A stretch of 59,285 nucleotides of DNA from Deltaproteobacteria bacterium (GTDB lineage Bacteria > Myxococcota_A > UBA9042 > DTJE01): assembly GCA_029555025.1 (NCBI GenBank), contig JAKPTZ010000082.1, positions 1-59,285 of the forward strand. The letters run 5' to 3'. Positions within the stretch are counted from its first letter, which is position 1; every line of letters starts with the position of its first letter. Positions 51,208 to 59,285 of the stretch are shown one piece after another. Both the position numbers and the translations under genes were made by a program. The notes under the pieces were generated by a model. That model worked only from the letters and a program-made list of their open reading frames with translations, ran no database searches and was not told the origin of the DNA.

Positions 51208-52491
51208 TCACTTCCGAAGCGTGCTTTCCGTGGGAACCGGGGCGTCCGGGCCTCGGGCTTCGGGGGCTGGGGCGGCTTCCCGCGTGTCGGATGGCCCCTC
51301 GATCGCCAGACAGTCGATGCCACGGGCCCCAATCGTGCAGAACTTCAGCCGGTGGCCCTCCACGCGGCCGTTCCTGACCACCAGGTTTCCGGTTCTTCCC
51401 GAAACGACGGCCCCTTCCATGAGGGCGGGCGGCGGGACGGCCCCGCCTTCCGCAAGGATCGTGGCGGCCCTGGCGGCAAAATCTGAAAGATCCGACGCTT
51501 CGGCCCTGAAGCGATCGTCACGACCGCCAAACGAAGACTCCACGTCAATATCGACAAAAACAAGGCCCAAAAAGGCCTGGCCGCTTTGCGCGACGAGTCC
51601 CGGCGCATTGAAAAGCGATGTGCCCGACAGTACCACGCCGCACCCGGGCTGCTCGAAAAATCCCGCAAACCGCAGGTAATCGACAAGCCTGCGGGCGATG
51701 GGGACATCGATGGCAAGGTGCAGAAGGACTGTCGAACAGGCGTGGCTGGCGCGATGGGAAGAAAGCATTGACGTCACTTCGGTCGAAAACGCGCCCTCGT
51801 CAAAGGAATCCCCGCCGGCGGTTCTGGAACCTATGAACGAGATGGGGGTCCCGGCCAGGGCTCCCCTGAAGGCGGCAAGCTCGGCCTCCCCGAAGGCATC
51901 GGCGCGACGGATCACAATCGCGCATTCCGGAACCTTTCCCGAAGCCGCCAGAGAAGCAAGAAGGCTGCGATTGACGGCTTCACGACTGGCGACTGTCTGA
52001 AAGACCGTCGTCGCCGCGGCGGCAAGTCTCGACCGGCCCATTGTAAGAAACAGGACGCCTTCGCGGGTTGCAATCTGCGATATCTCGGCGGTTTCGCGAT
52101 CACCAATCCCGCCAACCATCATGGCCGCCTGCCTTTCAACGGCCTCGGCGGCAGCCCTGCGGGCGCCCTGGGCAGTTCCCGCCGTATCGAACACGGCCAC
52201 CCGGACACCCTTTATGGGCGAAAGCTTTTCAAGAAGTTCATCGTGTACTGCCATTCCAAGAAATGAATGGCTGCCGCTGGTCGGAAGCAGGATGGCGACC
52301 AGCGGCGGCTCCCGGACGCAATCGGCGCAATCGGCGGCGGACTGCCCGGGGGCATTATCCGGCGCCGTACGCGGATCGCTTTCGGTCGCGACGACGTCGT
52401 TGACCGAAAGGACGATTCCCAGGGACAGAACGACCGCCAGGAACGAAATGCGACTGGAGAATCTGAGGCAAGCCCGGAAAGGGGCGTACAT
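51208..52491 (-). CDS. type-1 periplasmic-binding-fold protein (receptor-family ligand binding)
   Basis: The exported protein of 427 aa has a signal peptide (FLAVVLSLGIVLSVNDVVA) and a Leu/Ile/Val-binding-protein-like bilobed fold: VAILLPTSGSHSFLGMAV, VGGIGDRETAEISQIA, GVLFLTMGR, ECAIVIRRADAFGEAELAAF. No ABC transporter permease or ATPase is nearby. In Gram-negatives the same fold is used by LpoA, the activator of penicillin-binding protein 1A, but LpoA is a lipoprotein with a TPR part and this one shows no lipobox. The neighbourhood of dnaK, thiL and the mre/rod genes makes an envelope role plausible. Function cannot be assigned. Confidence 0.7.
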   Translation of the reverse strand: MYAPFRACLRFSSRISFLAVVLSLGIVLSVNDVVATESDPRTAPDNAPGQSAADCADCVREPPLVAILLPTSGSHSFLGMAVHDELLEKLSPIKGVRVAVFDTAGTAQGARRAAAEAVERQAAMMVGGIGDRETAEISQIATREGVLFLTMGRSRLAAAATTVFQTVASREAVNRSLLASLAASGKVPECAIVIRRADAFGEAELAAFRGALAGTPISFIGSRTAGGDSFDEGAFSTEVTSMLSSHRASHACSTVLLHLAIDVPIARRLVDYLRFAGFFEQPGCGVVLSGTSLFNAPGLVAQSGQAFLGLVFVDIDVESSFGGRDDRFRAEASDLSDFAARAATILAEGGAVPPPALMEGAVVSGRTGNLVVRNGRVEGHRLKFCTIGARGIDCLAIEGPSDTREAAPAPEARGPDAPVPTESTLRK

Positions 52492-52508
52492 GGCACCCCC
52501 CGAATTGG

Positions 52509-54320
52509 TCAGACGGTTGAATCGCGGTACATCAGCTCGGCAATCCTGTAGGACGACTTTTCCAGGTTCTTGATGGCCTGGATGATGGTCGCCATGTCAT
52601 TGCTTCCCCGGGCGCGCCTGCACGCCTCGAGATCCGCATTGATGGCCGCGACTTCGTCGTCGGTCAGGTAGTTCAGGAATTCCTCGAGGGAGCGTTCGGT
52701 CGTGTACATCAGGCCATCCGCCCTGTTCTTCAGGTTGGCGACTTCCTGGCGCTTGTCGTCCTCGCGCGAGCTGTCCTCGGCCTCGTTGATGATCCTTTCG
52801 ATATCGCGCTCCGACAGGCCCGATGTCGGACGGACGCGCACCGTCTGGACGTTTCCGGTCCCCAGGTCGCGCGCGGAAACGCTGAGAATGCCGTTGACAT
52901 CGACCTCGAACGACACCTCGACCTTCGGGATGCCCCTTCGGGCAGGCGGAATGCCGATCAGTTCGAAGCGCGCAAGCGACTTGTTGTCGCGGGCCATCGG
53001 ACGCTCGCCCTGCAGAACGTGGATGTTGACCATCGGCTGGTAATCCTCGGCCGTGGTAAAGACCTCGGTCGTTGAACAGGGGATCGCCGTGTTGCGTTCA
53101 ATCAGCTTGGTGAACATGCCGCCCTGGGTCTCGATGCCGAGCGACAGAGGAACGACGTCAAGCAGCACGACGTCGCCGACGTCGCCCTGGATGATACCGG
53201 CCTGGATGGCCGCACCGACGCCGACAGCTTCGTCCGGATTGACATTTCGACTTGCCTGGATCCCGAAGAAGCTGGTGACCCGCTGCTGCACCAGCGGCAT
53301 TTTCGTCATGCCTCCCACCAGAAGCACTTCATCCAGATCGGAAGCCTTCATGCCGGCGTCTGCCAGAGCCTGTCGGCAATGGTCGAGCGTCCTTTCGATA
53401 AGCTCTTCGCAAAGGGCCTCGAGCTGGGCCCTGGTCAACTTGATCTGAAGGTGCTTCGGGCCGCTGTCGTCGGCGTATATGAACGGAAGGTTGATATCGA
53501 CCTCGCGGGCCGCGGAAAGGTCAATCTTGGCCTTTTCAGACGCATCGCGAAGACGCTGCAGCGCCACGACGTCCGATCGAAGATCCACGCCGTACATGCG
53601 CTCGAACTCGTCAGCGAGCATGTCAACGATCCTGGAATCGACATCCTCGCCACCCAGGAAGGTGTCGCCGTGGGTCGTCCTGACCTGGAAGACGCCATCG
53701 CCAAGTTCCATGATCGAGATATCGAACGTTCCACCACCAAGGTCATAGACGGCGACCCGGCCGCTGGAACGCTTGGACAGGCCGTACGCAAGGGCCGCGG
53801 CCGTCGGTTCGTTGATGATTCGCTTCACGTCCAGGCCGGCAATCCTTCCCGCGTCGCGGGTGGCCTGCCTCTGGGCATCATCGAAATAAGCCGGGACCGT
53901 GATGACGGCCTCGGTGACGGTCTCACCAAGGTACTCCTCGGCGAACTCCTTCATTTTCTTCAGGATGATTGCAGAAATCTCGGGGGGGGAATACGCACGT
54001 CCACCGATGCTGACCGCGGCGTCGCCGTTCTGCGCCTTGACTATCTCGTACGGATACGAAGCACCGATTCGTTCAACTTCAGCGGAATCGAACTTGCGCC
54101 CCATCATGCGCTTGATGGCAAAAACGGTATTGGATGCATTGGTAATGGCCTGACGCTTGGCCACGGCACCGACCAGACGCTCACCTTCGTCACTGATGGC
54201 AACGACGGACGGCGTGATGCGGCTGCCTTCCAGGTTTGGAATGACAACCGGGTTCCCGGCCTCCATCACGGCCACGCAACTGTTCGTGGTTCCAAGGTCA
54301 ATCCCGATTACCCTGCCCAT
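52509..54320 (-). CDS. DnaK-like Hsp70 chaperone (short C-terminus)
   Basis: This Hsp70 of 603 aa has [17 protein letters not shown], the phosphate-binding [32 protein letters not shown] and the substrate-binding part ending in a helical lid. Hsp70 folds client proteins with ATP and needs DnaJ and GrpE. The protein stops at [10 protein letters not shown], so the disordered Gly-rich and EEVD-like tail of canonical DnaK is missing. No dnaJ or grpE is adjacent. It is probably a DnaK paralogue. The ATG at 54320 has GGAGGG upstream and its own promoter; extension to 54407 overlaps that promoter. Confidence 0.9.
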   Translation of the reverse strand: MGRVIGIDLGTTNSCVAVMEAGNPVVIPNLEGSRITPSVVAISDEGERLVGAVAKRQAITNASNTVFAIKRMMGRKFDSAEVERIGASYPYEIVKAQNGDAAVSIGGRAYSPPEISAIILKKMKEFAEEYLGETVTEAVITVPAYFDDAQRQATRDAGRIAGLDVKRIINEPTAAALAYGLSKRSSGRVAVYDLGGGTFDISIMELGDGVFQVRTTHGDTFLGGEDVDSRIVDMLADEFERMYGVDLRSDVVALQRLRDASEKAKIDLSAAREVDINLPFIYADDSGPKHLQIKLTRAQLEALCEELIERTLDHCRQALADAGMKASDLDEVLLVGGMTKMPLVQQRVTSFFGIQASRNVNPDEAVGVGAAIQAGIIQGDVGDVVLLDVVPLSLGIETQGGMFTKLIERNTAIPCSTTEVFTTAEDYQPMVNIHVLQGERPMARDNKSLARFELIGIPPARRGIPKVEVSFEVDVNGILSVSARDLGTGNVQTVRVRPTSGLSERDIERIINEAEDSSREDDKRQEVANLKNRADGLMYTTERSLEEFLNYLTDDEVAAINADLEACRRARGSNDMATIIQAIKNLEKSSYRIAELMYRDSTV

Positions 54321-54378
54321 AAGCAAATACCCTCCGAACGACACCGCGAAAGGAACGCTGTCCACACAATTGCCGGAA

Positions 54379-54407
54379 ATACTACCACCACGAACGGGAT
54401 TTCTCAA
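54379..54407 (-). promoter_or_regulatory. sigma70-type promoter of the DnaK-like gene
   Basis: On the minus strand TTGAGA (54407-54402) and TAGTAT (54384-54379) are 17 bases apart, about 59 bases before the ATG at 54320. I see no CIRCE-like inverted repeat or sigma32-type boxes. Confidence 0.5.
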
Positions 54408-54485
54408 ATCTTAACTATGTTTTTACACTGTTATTCAGGATCTTCCGTGAATCGAAAACACGAAGACGGAATCTGGCGCCGCGCC

Positions 54486-55595
54486 CTAAACCTGCCCGCG
54501 GTGGATGCCGGCATTAAGGGCGAGCCCGACGGAAAACATGGAGGAAATCATCGACGAACCGCCGTACGACATCAGGGGAAGGGTCAAGCCGACGACGGGG
54601 AACATGCCAAGAACCATCCCGATATTGAAGACCACCTGCCAGAAGATGATGGCGACGGCCCCCACGCTGACGAGCACCCCGAAGCGTTCGCGGGCCCTGA
54701 TGGCGACTACAAGCAGCGACATGACCAGAACGCCGTAAAGGATGATCAGGGCGACGCATCCCAGAAATCCCCGCTCTTCCGCGAAAGACGCGAAGATGTA
54801 GTCGTTGTGCATTTCCGGAAGGTATCGCAGCCTGGACTGCACGCCCTGGCCGCCGCCCTTGCCGGCGAACCTGCCCGAACCGACCGCCCACAGAGCCTGT
54901 TCGGGCTGCATGCCCTTGTCCAGGTTCCTGGTGGTCGATGGCTCCTCGGTTGCCATTTCAAGCCAGATCCTGACGCGATCCTTCTGGTACGGCTTGATGA
55001 GGTTCAACTGCCAGGCAAGCGGGACCACCAGGACCACGATGGCCAGCAGCCCCAGGAAGGAACGCAGCCTGATGCCCTCGAAAAACATCACCGAGAAACC
55101 GATCGCCATCACGCAGAGGGCCGTTCCAAGGTCGGGCTGCATCAGGATAAGGATCATCGGAACAAGGATCAGTCCAAGCGGGCGCAGGAGCGTCCGGAGC
55201 GTGTATCTCTCGGGATTCCGTTCCCCGTGGAAGAACCTGGCAAGCATCATCACCATCGCCACCTTGACGAACTCGGATGGCTGAATTCCCAGAATCCACC
55301 GCCTGGAATGGTTGATTTCGCGTCCGAATATCAGGGTCGCGACCAGAAGCACGACTGCTCCCCAGAAAAACAGCGGCGCCAGTTGCTGGAAGAACCGCAG
55401 ATCGATGACGGCAACCGCGAAGGCAATCACGCAGCCGGCGACAACCCACAGAATCTGGGTCTGGTGGAAATCCTCGCCAGTATATGAAGCGGCATTCTTG
55501 AGGTTGACCAGACCGACCACCAGTATGGTGAACAAGGCTGCGGCGGCGACCCAGACGGCCCTTGAAAACGGCCTTCTGTCACTCTTGCGAATCAT
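54486..55595 (-). CDS. rodA: RodA peptidoglycan glycosyltransferase (SEDS)
   Basis: The 369-aa multi-pass protein of the SEDS family polymerises lipid II strands during lateral wall growth together with PBP2. It has SEFVKVAMVMMLARFF, a LMQPDLGTALCV segment, the KPYQKDRVRIWL loop with the catalytic Asp region, GGQGVQSRLRYLPEMHNDYIFA-type periplasmic sequence and a C-terminal GLTLPLMSYGGSSM. About ten hydrophobic segments are visible, the usual number. Its start overlaps the mrdA end by 17 bases, as expected for this operon. Confidence 0.95.
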   Translation of the reverse strand: MIRKSDRRPFSRAVWVAAAALFTILVVGLVNLKNAASYTGEDFHQTQILWVVAGCVIAFAVAVIDLRFFQQLAPLFFWGAVVLLVATLIFGREINHSRRWILGIQPSEFVKVAMVMMLARFFHGERNPERYTLRTLLRPLGLILVPMILILMQPDLGTALCVMAIGFSVMFFEGIRLRSFLGLLAIVVLVVPLAWQLNLIKPYQKDRVRIWLEMATEEPSTTRNLDKGMQPEQALWAVGSGRFAGKGGGQGVQSRLRYLPEMHNDYIFASFAEERGFLGCVALIILYGVLVMSLLVVAIRARERFGVLVSVGAVAIIFWQVVFNIGMVLGMFPVVGLTLPLMSYGGSSMISSMFSVGLALNAGIHRGQV

Positions 55596-57690
55596 CTGCC
55601 CCCGCCTTTTCCGGCTGCTGCGAGCCGTCCTGATCCGATGCCGTCACCGACTCCCCGGAGTCAACCGAGGAATCGGTTCCGGACTCCTGATCCGGGGCCG
55701 GGCCCTCGTGAACAATCTCCAGTTCCGGACGACTGTCGAACCCTTCCCACAAATCGATGAATTCGTCGGCGTGTTCCCTGTAGTACGCCTCGATCACCTT
55801 CCTGGCCGCCGGCGCAGCGACCGCGCCGCCGAATCCGGCATGTTCCAGGAATACCGCGACCGCAATCCTTGGACGGCGGGCGGGCGCCAGGGCCACGAAC
55901 CACGCGTGATCGCCCTTCAGCCATTGCTGCAGTTCCGGGCCCGCGTCCTTACGATATTCGCGAGCCTCGGCCGTACCGGTCTTGCCGGAATACGGCAATT
56001 CGCGAATCCTGGATGCATATGCCGTTCCAGCCTCGGTGTTGACGGCCCCATAAAGTCCGCGTTCGATCAGATCGCGGTGCCGATCATGGAGTTGAACCGT
56101 CGCGCCGACTACCGTAGCCACCGGTTCCTCGAGCCCGGTATCCGGGTCGATCCAGGCCGCCGTCAGCCTTGGCTGCACAATCCTGCCACCGTTTGCCAGC
56201 ACCGCGTACGCCCGCGCCATGGAAAGTGGACTGGTTCTTATGTCACCCTGCCCGACAGACGCGTTGATGGCAAAGCCAGGCTGGTAACCCTTGGAACTGT
56301 TCAGGTACCATGCCTCGGTCGGAATGACTCCGGGATTCTCGGAAATCTCGATCCCGGTCTTCTGCCCAAGGCCGAACATCTCGGTCGCGTATCTTGCGAT
56401 CGTGTCGATTCCAAGCAGGTCGCCCAGGCGGTAGTAATAAGTGTCGCATGACTGCGCCAGCGAATCGACCAGGTCAACCTCGCCATGACCGCTGCGCACG
56501 AAGCACCTGAACTTCCGGTTACGGTATTCGTAATAACCGGGGCAATCGGTCCGCGTGCCGGAATCGATCACGCCCTCCATCAATCCGGCCAGGGCCGTGA
56601 CGACCTTGAAAGTCGAACCGGGCGGAAACGAGGAAACGGCCTTGTTCATCATCGGGGCATAATCAACCTGGAGCGGCGGCGGCTCCCTGTCGGCTACCGT
56701 CAGCCTGGGGCCAAGCTCGAACGTCGGCTGGCTGGCCATGGCAAGGATCTCACCGGTATCCACGTCCATGACGACTATGGCTCCGGATCTGTGCGGCTTC
56801 AAGGCGGCAACCGCGGCCTTCTGCAAGCCAAGTTCCAGCGTCGTCTTAACGCTGCGGCCCGGTACCGGCGGAAACGACTTAAGATCCTTAAAAGGTTCCG
56901 GAAGGTCGGCCGGCCTGATCCTGCTTCCCGCCGCGCTGCGGACATAGACGTCCTCGCCGACCTTTCCGCGCAATTCTTCGTCCAGGGCCTTTTCCAGTCC
57001 CGAACGGCCGATCACGTCACCGGGTTTCAGGACTCCGTTCGAATCATCGACTTCGGCCGCGGTGACTTCATTGACATATCCGACCGCGTGTATGGTGGCC
57101 GCGCCCGCCGGATAATGGCGAACCATCCTCGAATGAAGCGAAAAACCCTTCATTTCATGAAGATGCGCCTGAACGACCGCCTTCTGATCGACAAACGAAC
57201 CGCCGCACCTTGAACAGACCATCTGGCCGGTCATGGCGTCGAACCGCAGTGGCTCCAGGTCGTTCGGGCAGCGCGTGCCGACGAGGTTGCGCTTCACGAC
57301 AATCGAATGAAAACGCCTGGCCCCCTGCCTTCCGTCGATAATCTTCTCAAGCGCGTCGGCCGCCTCTGCCGCATCGAGGACGCCAAGGCTCATCCACTTT
57401 TCAACCGCGGCCTGTGGGTCGGTCACGTTATGCGGAATGGCGACAAGATCCGAGACCTCGACATCGGTGGCAAGCAATTTGCCATTACGATCAAAGATGC
57501 TTCCACGTGGCGGAATAGTGCGCTCACGAACCACATGACTGACGGTGGCCAGGGTTTCGTACATCCGGCCCTTGACGATTTGAAGGTGGAACAACCTTCC
57601 GACCAGAACCAGCAGAAGGGCGCAGATGAGGATTACGGCCCACCTGAAATGGGTCCTGTACTCAACAAGGCCGTCCTGAAGACCGATCAA
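55579..57690 (-). CDS. mrdA: penicillin-binding protein 2 (elongasome transpeptidase) with zinc-ribbon-like insertion
   Basis: This class B PBP of 703 aa has one N-terminal transmembrane helix (HFRWAVILICALLLVLVG), a pedestal/dimerisation region with PPRGSIFDRNG, and a transpeptidase domain. The transpeptidase has the SxxK motif STFK (in FPPGSTFKVV), SCD and SGKTGTAE. It cross-links strands made by RodA. Residues 141-162 contain CPND...VCSRCGG inside the pedestal, a zinc-ribbon-like insertion that typical PBP2 lacks. A long Ser/Asp/Glu-rich tail follows the domain. The initiation codon is TTG at 57690 with GGAG 7 bases upstream. It overlaps rodA by 17 bases. Confidence 0.94.
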   Translation of the reverse strand: MIGLQDGLVEYRTHFRWAVILICALLLVLVGRLFHLQIVKGRMYETLATVSHVVRERTIPPRGSIFDRNGKLLATDVEVSDLVAIPHNVTDPQAAVEKWMSLGVLDAAEAADALEKIIDGRQGARRFHSIVVKRNLVGTRCPNDLEPLRFDAMTGQMVCSRCGGSFVDQKAVVQAHLHEMKGFSLHSRMVRHYPAGAATIHAVGYVNEVTAAEVDDSNGVLKPGDVIGRSGLEKALDEELRGKVGEDVYVRSAAGSRIRPADLPEPFKDLKSFPPVPGRSVKTTLELGLQKAAVAALKPHRSGAIVVMDVDTGEILAMASQPTFELGPRLTVADREPPPLQVDYAPMMNKAVSSFPPGSTFKVVTALAGLMEGVIDSGTRTDCPGYYEYRNRKFRCFVRSGHGEVDLVDSLAQSCDTYYYRLGDLLGIDTIARYATEMFGLGQKTGIEISENPGVIPTEAWYLNSSKGYQPGFAINASVGQGDIRTSPLSMARAYAVLANGGRIVQPRLTAAWIDPDTGLEEPVATVVGATVQLHDRHRDLIERGLYGAVNTEAGTAYASRIRELPYSGKTGTAEAREYRKDAGPELQQWLKGDHAWFVALAPARRPRIAVAVFLEHAGFGGAVAAPAARKVIEAYYREHADEFIDLWEGFDSRPELEIVHEGPAPDQESGTDSSVDSGESVTASDQDGSQQPEKAGADDSQE

Positions 57691-57738
57691 GGTAACGCTC
57701 CGTAAAAGGGAAAAGCCACCCTCCGGGCAGGCGAATGA

Positions 57739-58254
57739 TCACACGAAAAGACTGCGGGTGTCACGCCTGTGATGGAATCGTCCGTCGGCGACCCCGAAAA
57801 GTTTGAACAGCAGCGGCGAAAGAAGCGCGGTCAGCAGGGCTTGGGCCAGACCGCCCGTCACCACCGTGGATGAGTGCTGATAACCGCGGTCGAAGATGAC
57901 CGAAAGCAGCATGAAAAGGCCCAGCGACACCAGGCTGGACAGGAATACAACGATTATCAGCGGAAGGGTTCGGTTCAACTGCAGACGGGACACGACCATG
58001 CGGGCCAGCAGGAACAGCACCACAAGGATTTCCATCTGCATCCCGGGAAGACCGCCGGGCATGAACAGATCCGTAAGCAGGCCCATCAGCGAGACGATCA
58101 CCATGCCGACGACGCCCGGCCCGGTCGATGCGATGTAAAGCATGGCCACAAGGGGCGCATCGACGGAAAAAGTCGTCAGGCCGAGCAGGGTCAGGATCGG
58201 AACCTGGATCATCATGCAGACGAAAACCGCAATCAGCACAAACACGTTACGCAT
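57739..58254 (-). CDS. mreD: rod shape-determining protein MreD
   Basis: The protein of 171 aa is a small integral membrane protein with about five hydrophobic helices (FVLIAVFVCMMIQVPILTLLGL, APLVAMLYIA, GVVGMVIVSLMGLLTD, ILVVLFLLARMVV, LPLIIVVFLSSLVSLGLFMLL). It contains GLLTDLFMPGG, the family's conserved loop. It links MreC and the cytoplasmic MreB with RodA/PBP2. Start and preceding stop overlap as TGATG at 58254; a GTG at 58257 is another option. Confidence 0.88.
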   Translation of the reverse strand: MRNVFVLIAVFVCMMIQVPILTLLGLTTFSVDAPLVAMLYIASTGPGVVGMVIVSLMGLLTDLFMPGGLPGMQMEILVVLFLLARMVVSRLQLNRTLPLIIVVFLSSLVSLGLFMLLSVIFDRGYQHSSTVVTGGLAQALLTALLSPLLFKLFGVADGRFHHRRDTRSLFV

Positions 58255-59144
58255 CACTTACCCCCGAAGGCGTCGATGGACTCGGCCACCGGCAGTTCCG
58301 TGACGACCATCACGGTATCGACGGTCGAAGGATCCTCGGCAAGGACGATGTCGTATTCCATGAACGGACCGACCTGGCGGCGGGCTTCAGGGTCGGCGAT
58401 GTAACCGACCTCGATCCCGCGTGGGAACACCCGATCATGCCCGGAAGTGACGATTACCGCGTCCTTCTGCAGGGCCTGCTCGGAAACGGGAACCTGAACC
58501 CTGGCCTGGAAACCGGCCTTGCGTCCCGAACCGACAACCATTCCGATGATCCCCGTGCCATGAACCTGGACGGCGACCCGGCTTCGGTGATCCGAGACCA
58601 GCATGACATCCGCGAAGGATCGGCGGATCTCGGTGACTCGCCCGACCAGCCCGGCGGACGTGATCACCGCGTTCCCGGCGGACGCGGCCGGAATGTCTTC
58701 CCGCTTTTCGGCCATCAGGAGCCTGACGCGTTCAACCCTGAAGAACGGATTGACGTCCCGCAGGACGACCTCGGCCGGCAACAGTTTCAATTCCGGACGG
58801 CTTTCGCGAAGCCCCAGAAGAAGGCGCAACTCACGGTTTTCCGCCTCGATTCGACGAGCCTTCAGCGAAGTACCAAGAAGACGCTGATTTTCCTGGCTGA
58901 GCCTGAAATTTTCGCTGGCAACGGAAAAGACGGCGCCGATGCGGGACGAAAACGAACCGACCGAATTGACGACGCTGCCGGCGCCGGTCTGGGCCCATCC
59001 GGTCATCGCGGCCGTCCCGTTCTCGATCGGGCCCGAAGAACCGATGGTGCTGCCGGTCACGTACATCAGCAGCAGTGGAAGGATCACAAGGACTGCCGCG
59101 AATGCCGTAAATCTGTGCTGAAACAGCCAGTCACGCATAATCAT
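58254..59144 (-). CDS. mreC: rod shape-determining protein MreC
   Basis: The 296-aa protein has an N-terminal transmembrane helix (FTAFAAVLVILPLLLMYVTG) and a coiled coil (SENFRLSQENQRLLGTS, then EAENRELRLLLGL). A C-terminal beta-sandwich domain follows with ITSAGLVGRVTEIRRSFADVMLVSDHRS and a GHDRVFPRGIEVGYI region. It is the periplasmic scaffold of the elongasome that activates PBP2. Either ATG 59144 or ATG 59138 may be used. The gene follows mreB by 21 bases. Confidence 0.94.
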   Translation of the reverse strand: MIMRDWLFQHRFTAFAAVLVILPLLLMYVTGSTIGSSGPIENGTAAMTGWAQTGAGSVVNSVGSFSSRIGAVFSVASENFRLSQENQRLLGTSLKARRIEAENRELRLLLGLRESRPELKLLPAEVVLRDVNPFFRVERVRLLMAEKREDIPAASAGNAVITSAGLVGRVTEIRRSFADVMLVSDHRSRVAVQVHGTGIIGMVVGSGRKAGFQARVQVPVSEQALQKDAVIVTSGHDRVFPRGIEVGYIADPEARRQVGPFMEYDIVLAEDPSTVDTVMVVTELPVAESIDAFGGK

Positions 59145-59165
59145 GCCACCACGGGCCCGCAGATG

Positions 59166-59285
59166 TCAGATTGCACTGCGACGCAGCAGGTCCATGTCGT
59201 CAAGGATGCGTCCGGCGCCAAGCACGACGGACGCGACCGGGTCTTCCGCGATCATCACGGGCAGCCCGGTTTCCTCGCGGATCAG
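59166..59285 (-). CDS. mreB: MreB actin homologue, C-terminal end (partial)
   Basis: The last 39 codons before the TGA at 59166-59168 read LIREETGLPVMIAEDPVASV, then a GAGRILDDMDLLRRSAI end. This matches the C-terminus of MreB (family consensus ETGLPVHVAEDPL-CVV-GTG). MreB is the cytoplasmic actin-like filament that guides lateral wall synthesis. The rest lies outside the window. The order mreB-mreC-mreD-mrdA-rodA is the canonical elongasome cluster. Confidence 0.9.
   Translation of the reverse strand: MIREETGLPVMIAEDPVASVVLGAGRILDDMDLLRRSAI

Noticed and set aside
53379-55487. 702-codon plus-strand frame across dnaK-rodA
   Set aside because: It runs antisense to two well-supported genes and is rich in His/Arg/Asp without domain content.

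Overview
The window looks like a chromosomal segment of a Gram-negative, diderm, deltaproteobacterium-like organism (Myxococcota/Bradymonadia-type or an uncultured relative). This rests on several lines: very large cysteine-rich surface lipoproteins with CDDG-type and MopE-type repeats, a zinc-ribbon Ser/Thr kinase with a Pro/Ala-rich tail, a CFI-box C-terminal domain protein, outer-membrane and lipoprotein genes, MepA and NagZ murein enzymes, and a complete mreBCD-mrdA-rodA cluster. Most of the window is GC-rich. The first ~5.5 kb is visibly more AT-rich and begins inside an IS21-type istB remnant, so it is probably a horizontally acquired accessory segment. No taxonomic search was possible, so the lineage is an inference.

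Layout. 1-3.1 kb: an istB remnant, then a tightly coupled three-gene cassette (DUF3696 ABC-type ATPase, PIN-domain nuclease, ATP-dependent RNA ligase). This is the most interesting system here. PIN RNases normally leave 3'-OH and 5'-phosphate ends, and a minimal RNA ligase can join exactly such ends, so the operon could encode ATPase-gated RNA cutting with built-in resealing. 3.2-5.5 kb: a lipoprotein with 16 cysteine-rich repeats. 6.1 kb: tRNA-Ala(CGC) with a clear promoter. 6.3-10.5 kb: glycerol-3-phosphate dehydrogenase-like flavoprotein, second flavoprotein, DUF1667 protein and carbamate kinase. 10.6-16.6 kb: TlpA-like thioredoxin, LPP20-type lipoproteins and DsbD, i.e. envelope thiol chemistry. 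16.8-22.7 kb: Ser/Thr kinase, a lipoprotein, ATP-dependent PEP carboxykinase.

22.8-31 kb: one 2,728-codon cysteine-rich lipoprotein gene with a recent internal ~208-bp duplication and four MopE-like metal-binding motifs. 31-38.7 kb: NagZ, an FHA protein, a MepA-HEAT fusion lipoprotein, a ClpA-like AAA+ protein with a degenerate second Walker B, an unknown membrane protein, and D-aminoacyl-tRNA deacylase. 38.7-45 kb: a third cysteine-rich lipoprotein, two glycosyltransferases, an outer-membrane barrel and a fibronectin-III/CFI-box protein, all on the minus strand. 45.2-49.1 kb: an apparent operon DUF4912 - GH57 branching enzyme - bioY - asd, with an intrinsic terminator in its leader. 49.3-50.2 kb: a small protein, DUF1844 and thioredoxin. 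50.2-59.3 kb: thiL, a periplasmic-binding-fold protein and a DnaK paralogue, then rodA, mrdA, mreD, mreC and the 3' end of mreB, i.e. the rod-shape elongasome.

The three cysteine-rich lipoproteins, DsbD, the TlpA-like protein and thioredoxin suggest a lifestyle with heavy investment in disulfide-stabilised surface proteins. Starts were chosen from Shine-Dalgarno matches, overlaps and signal peptides. Promoter and terminator calls come from reading the sequence by eye.
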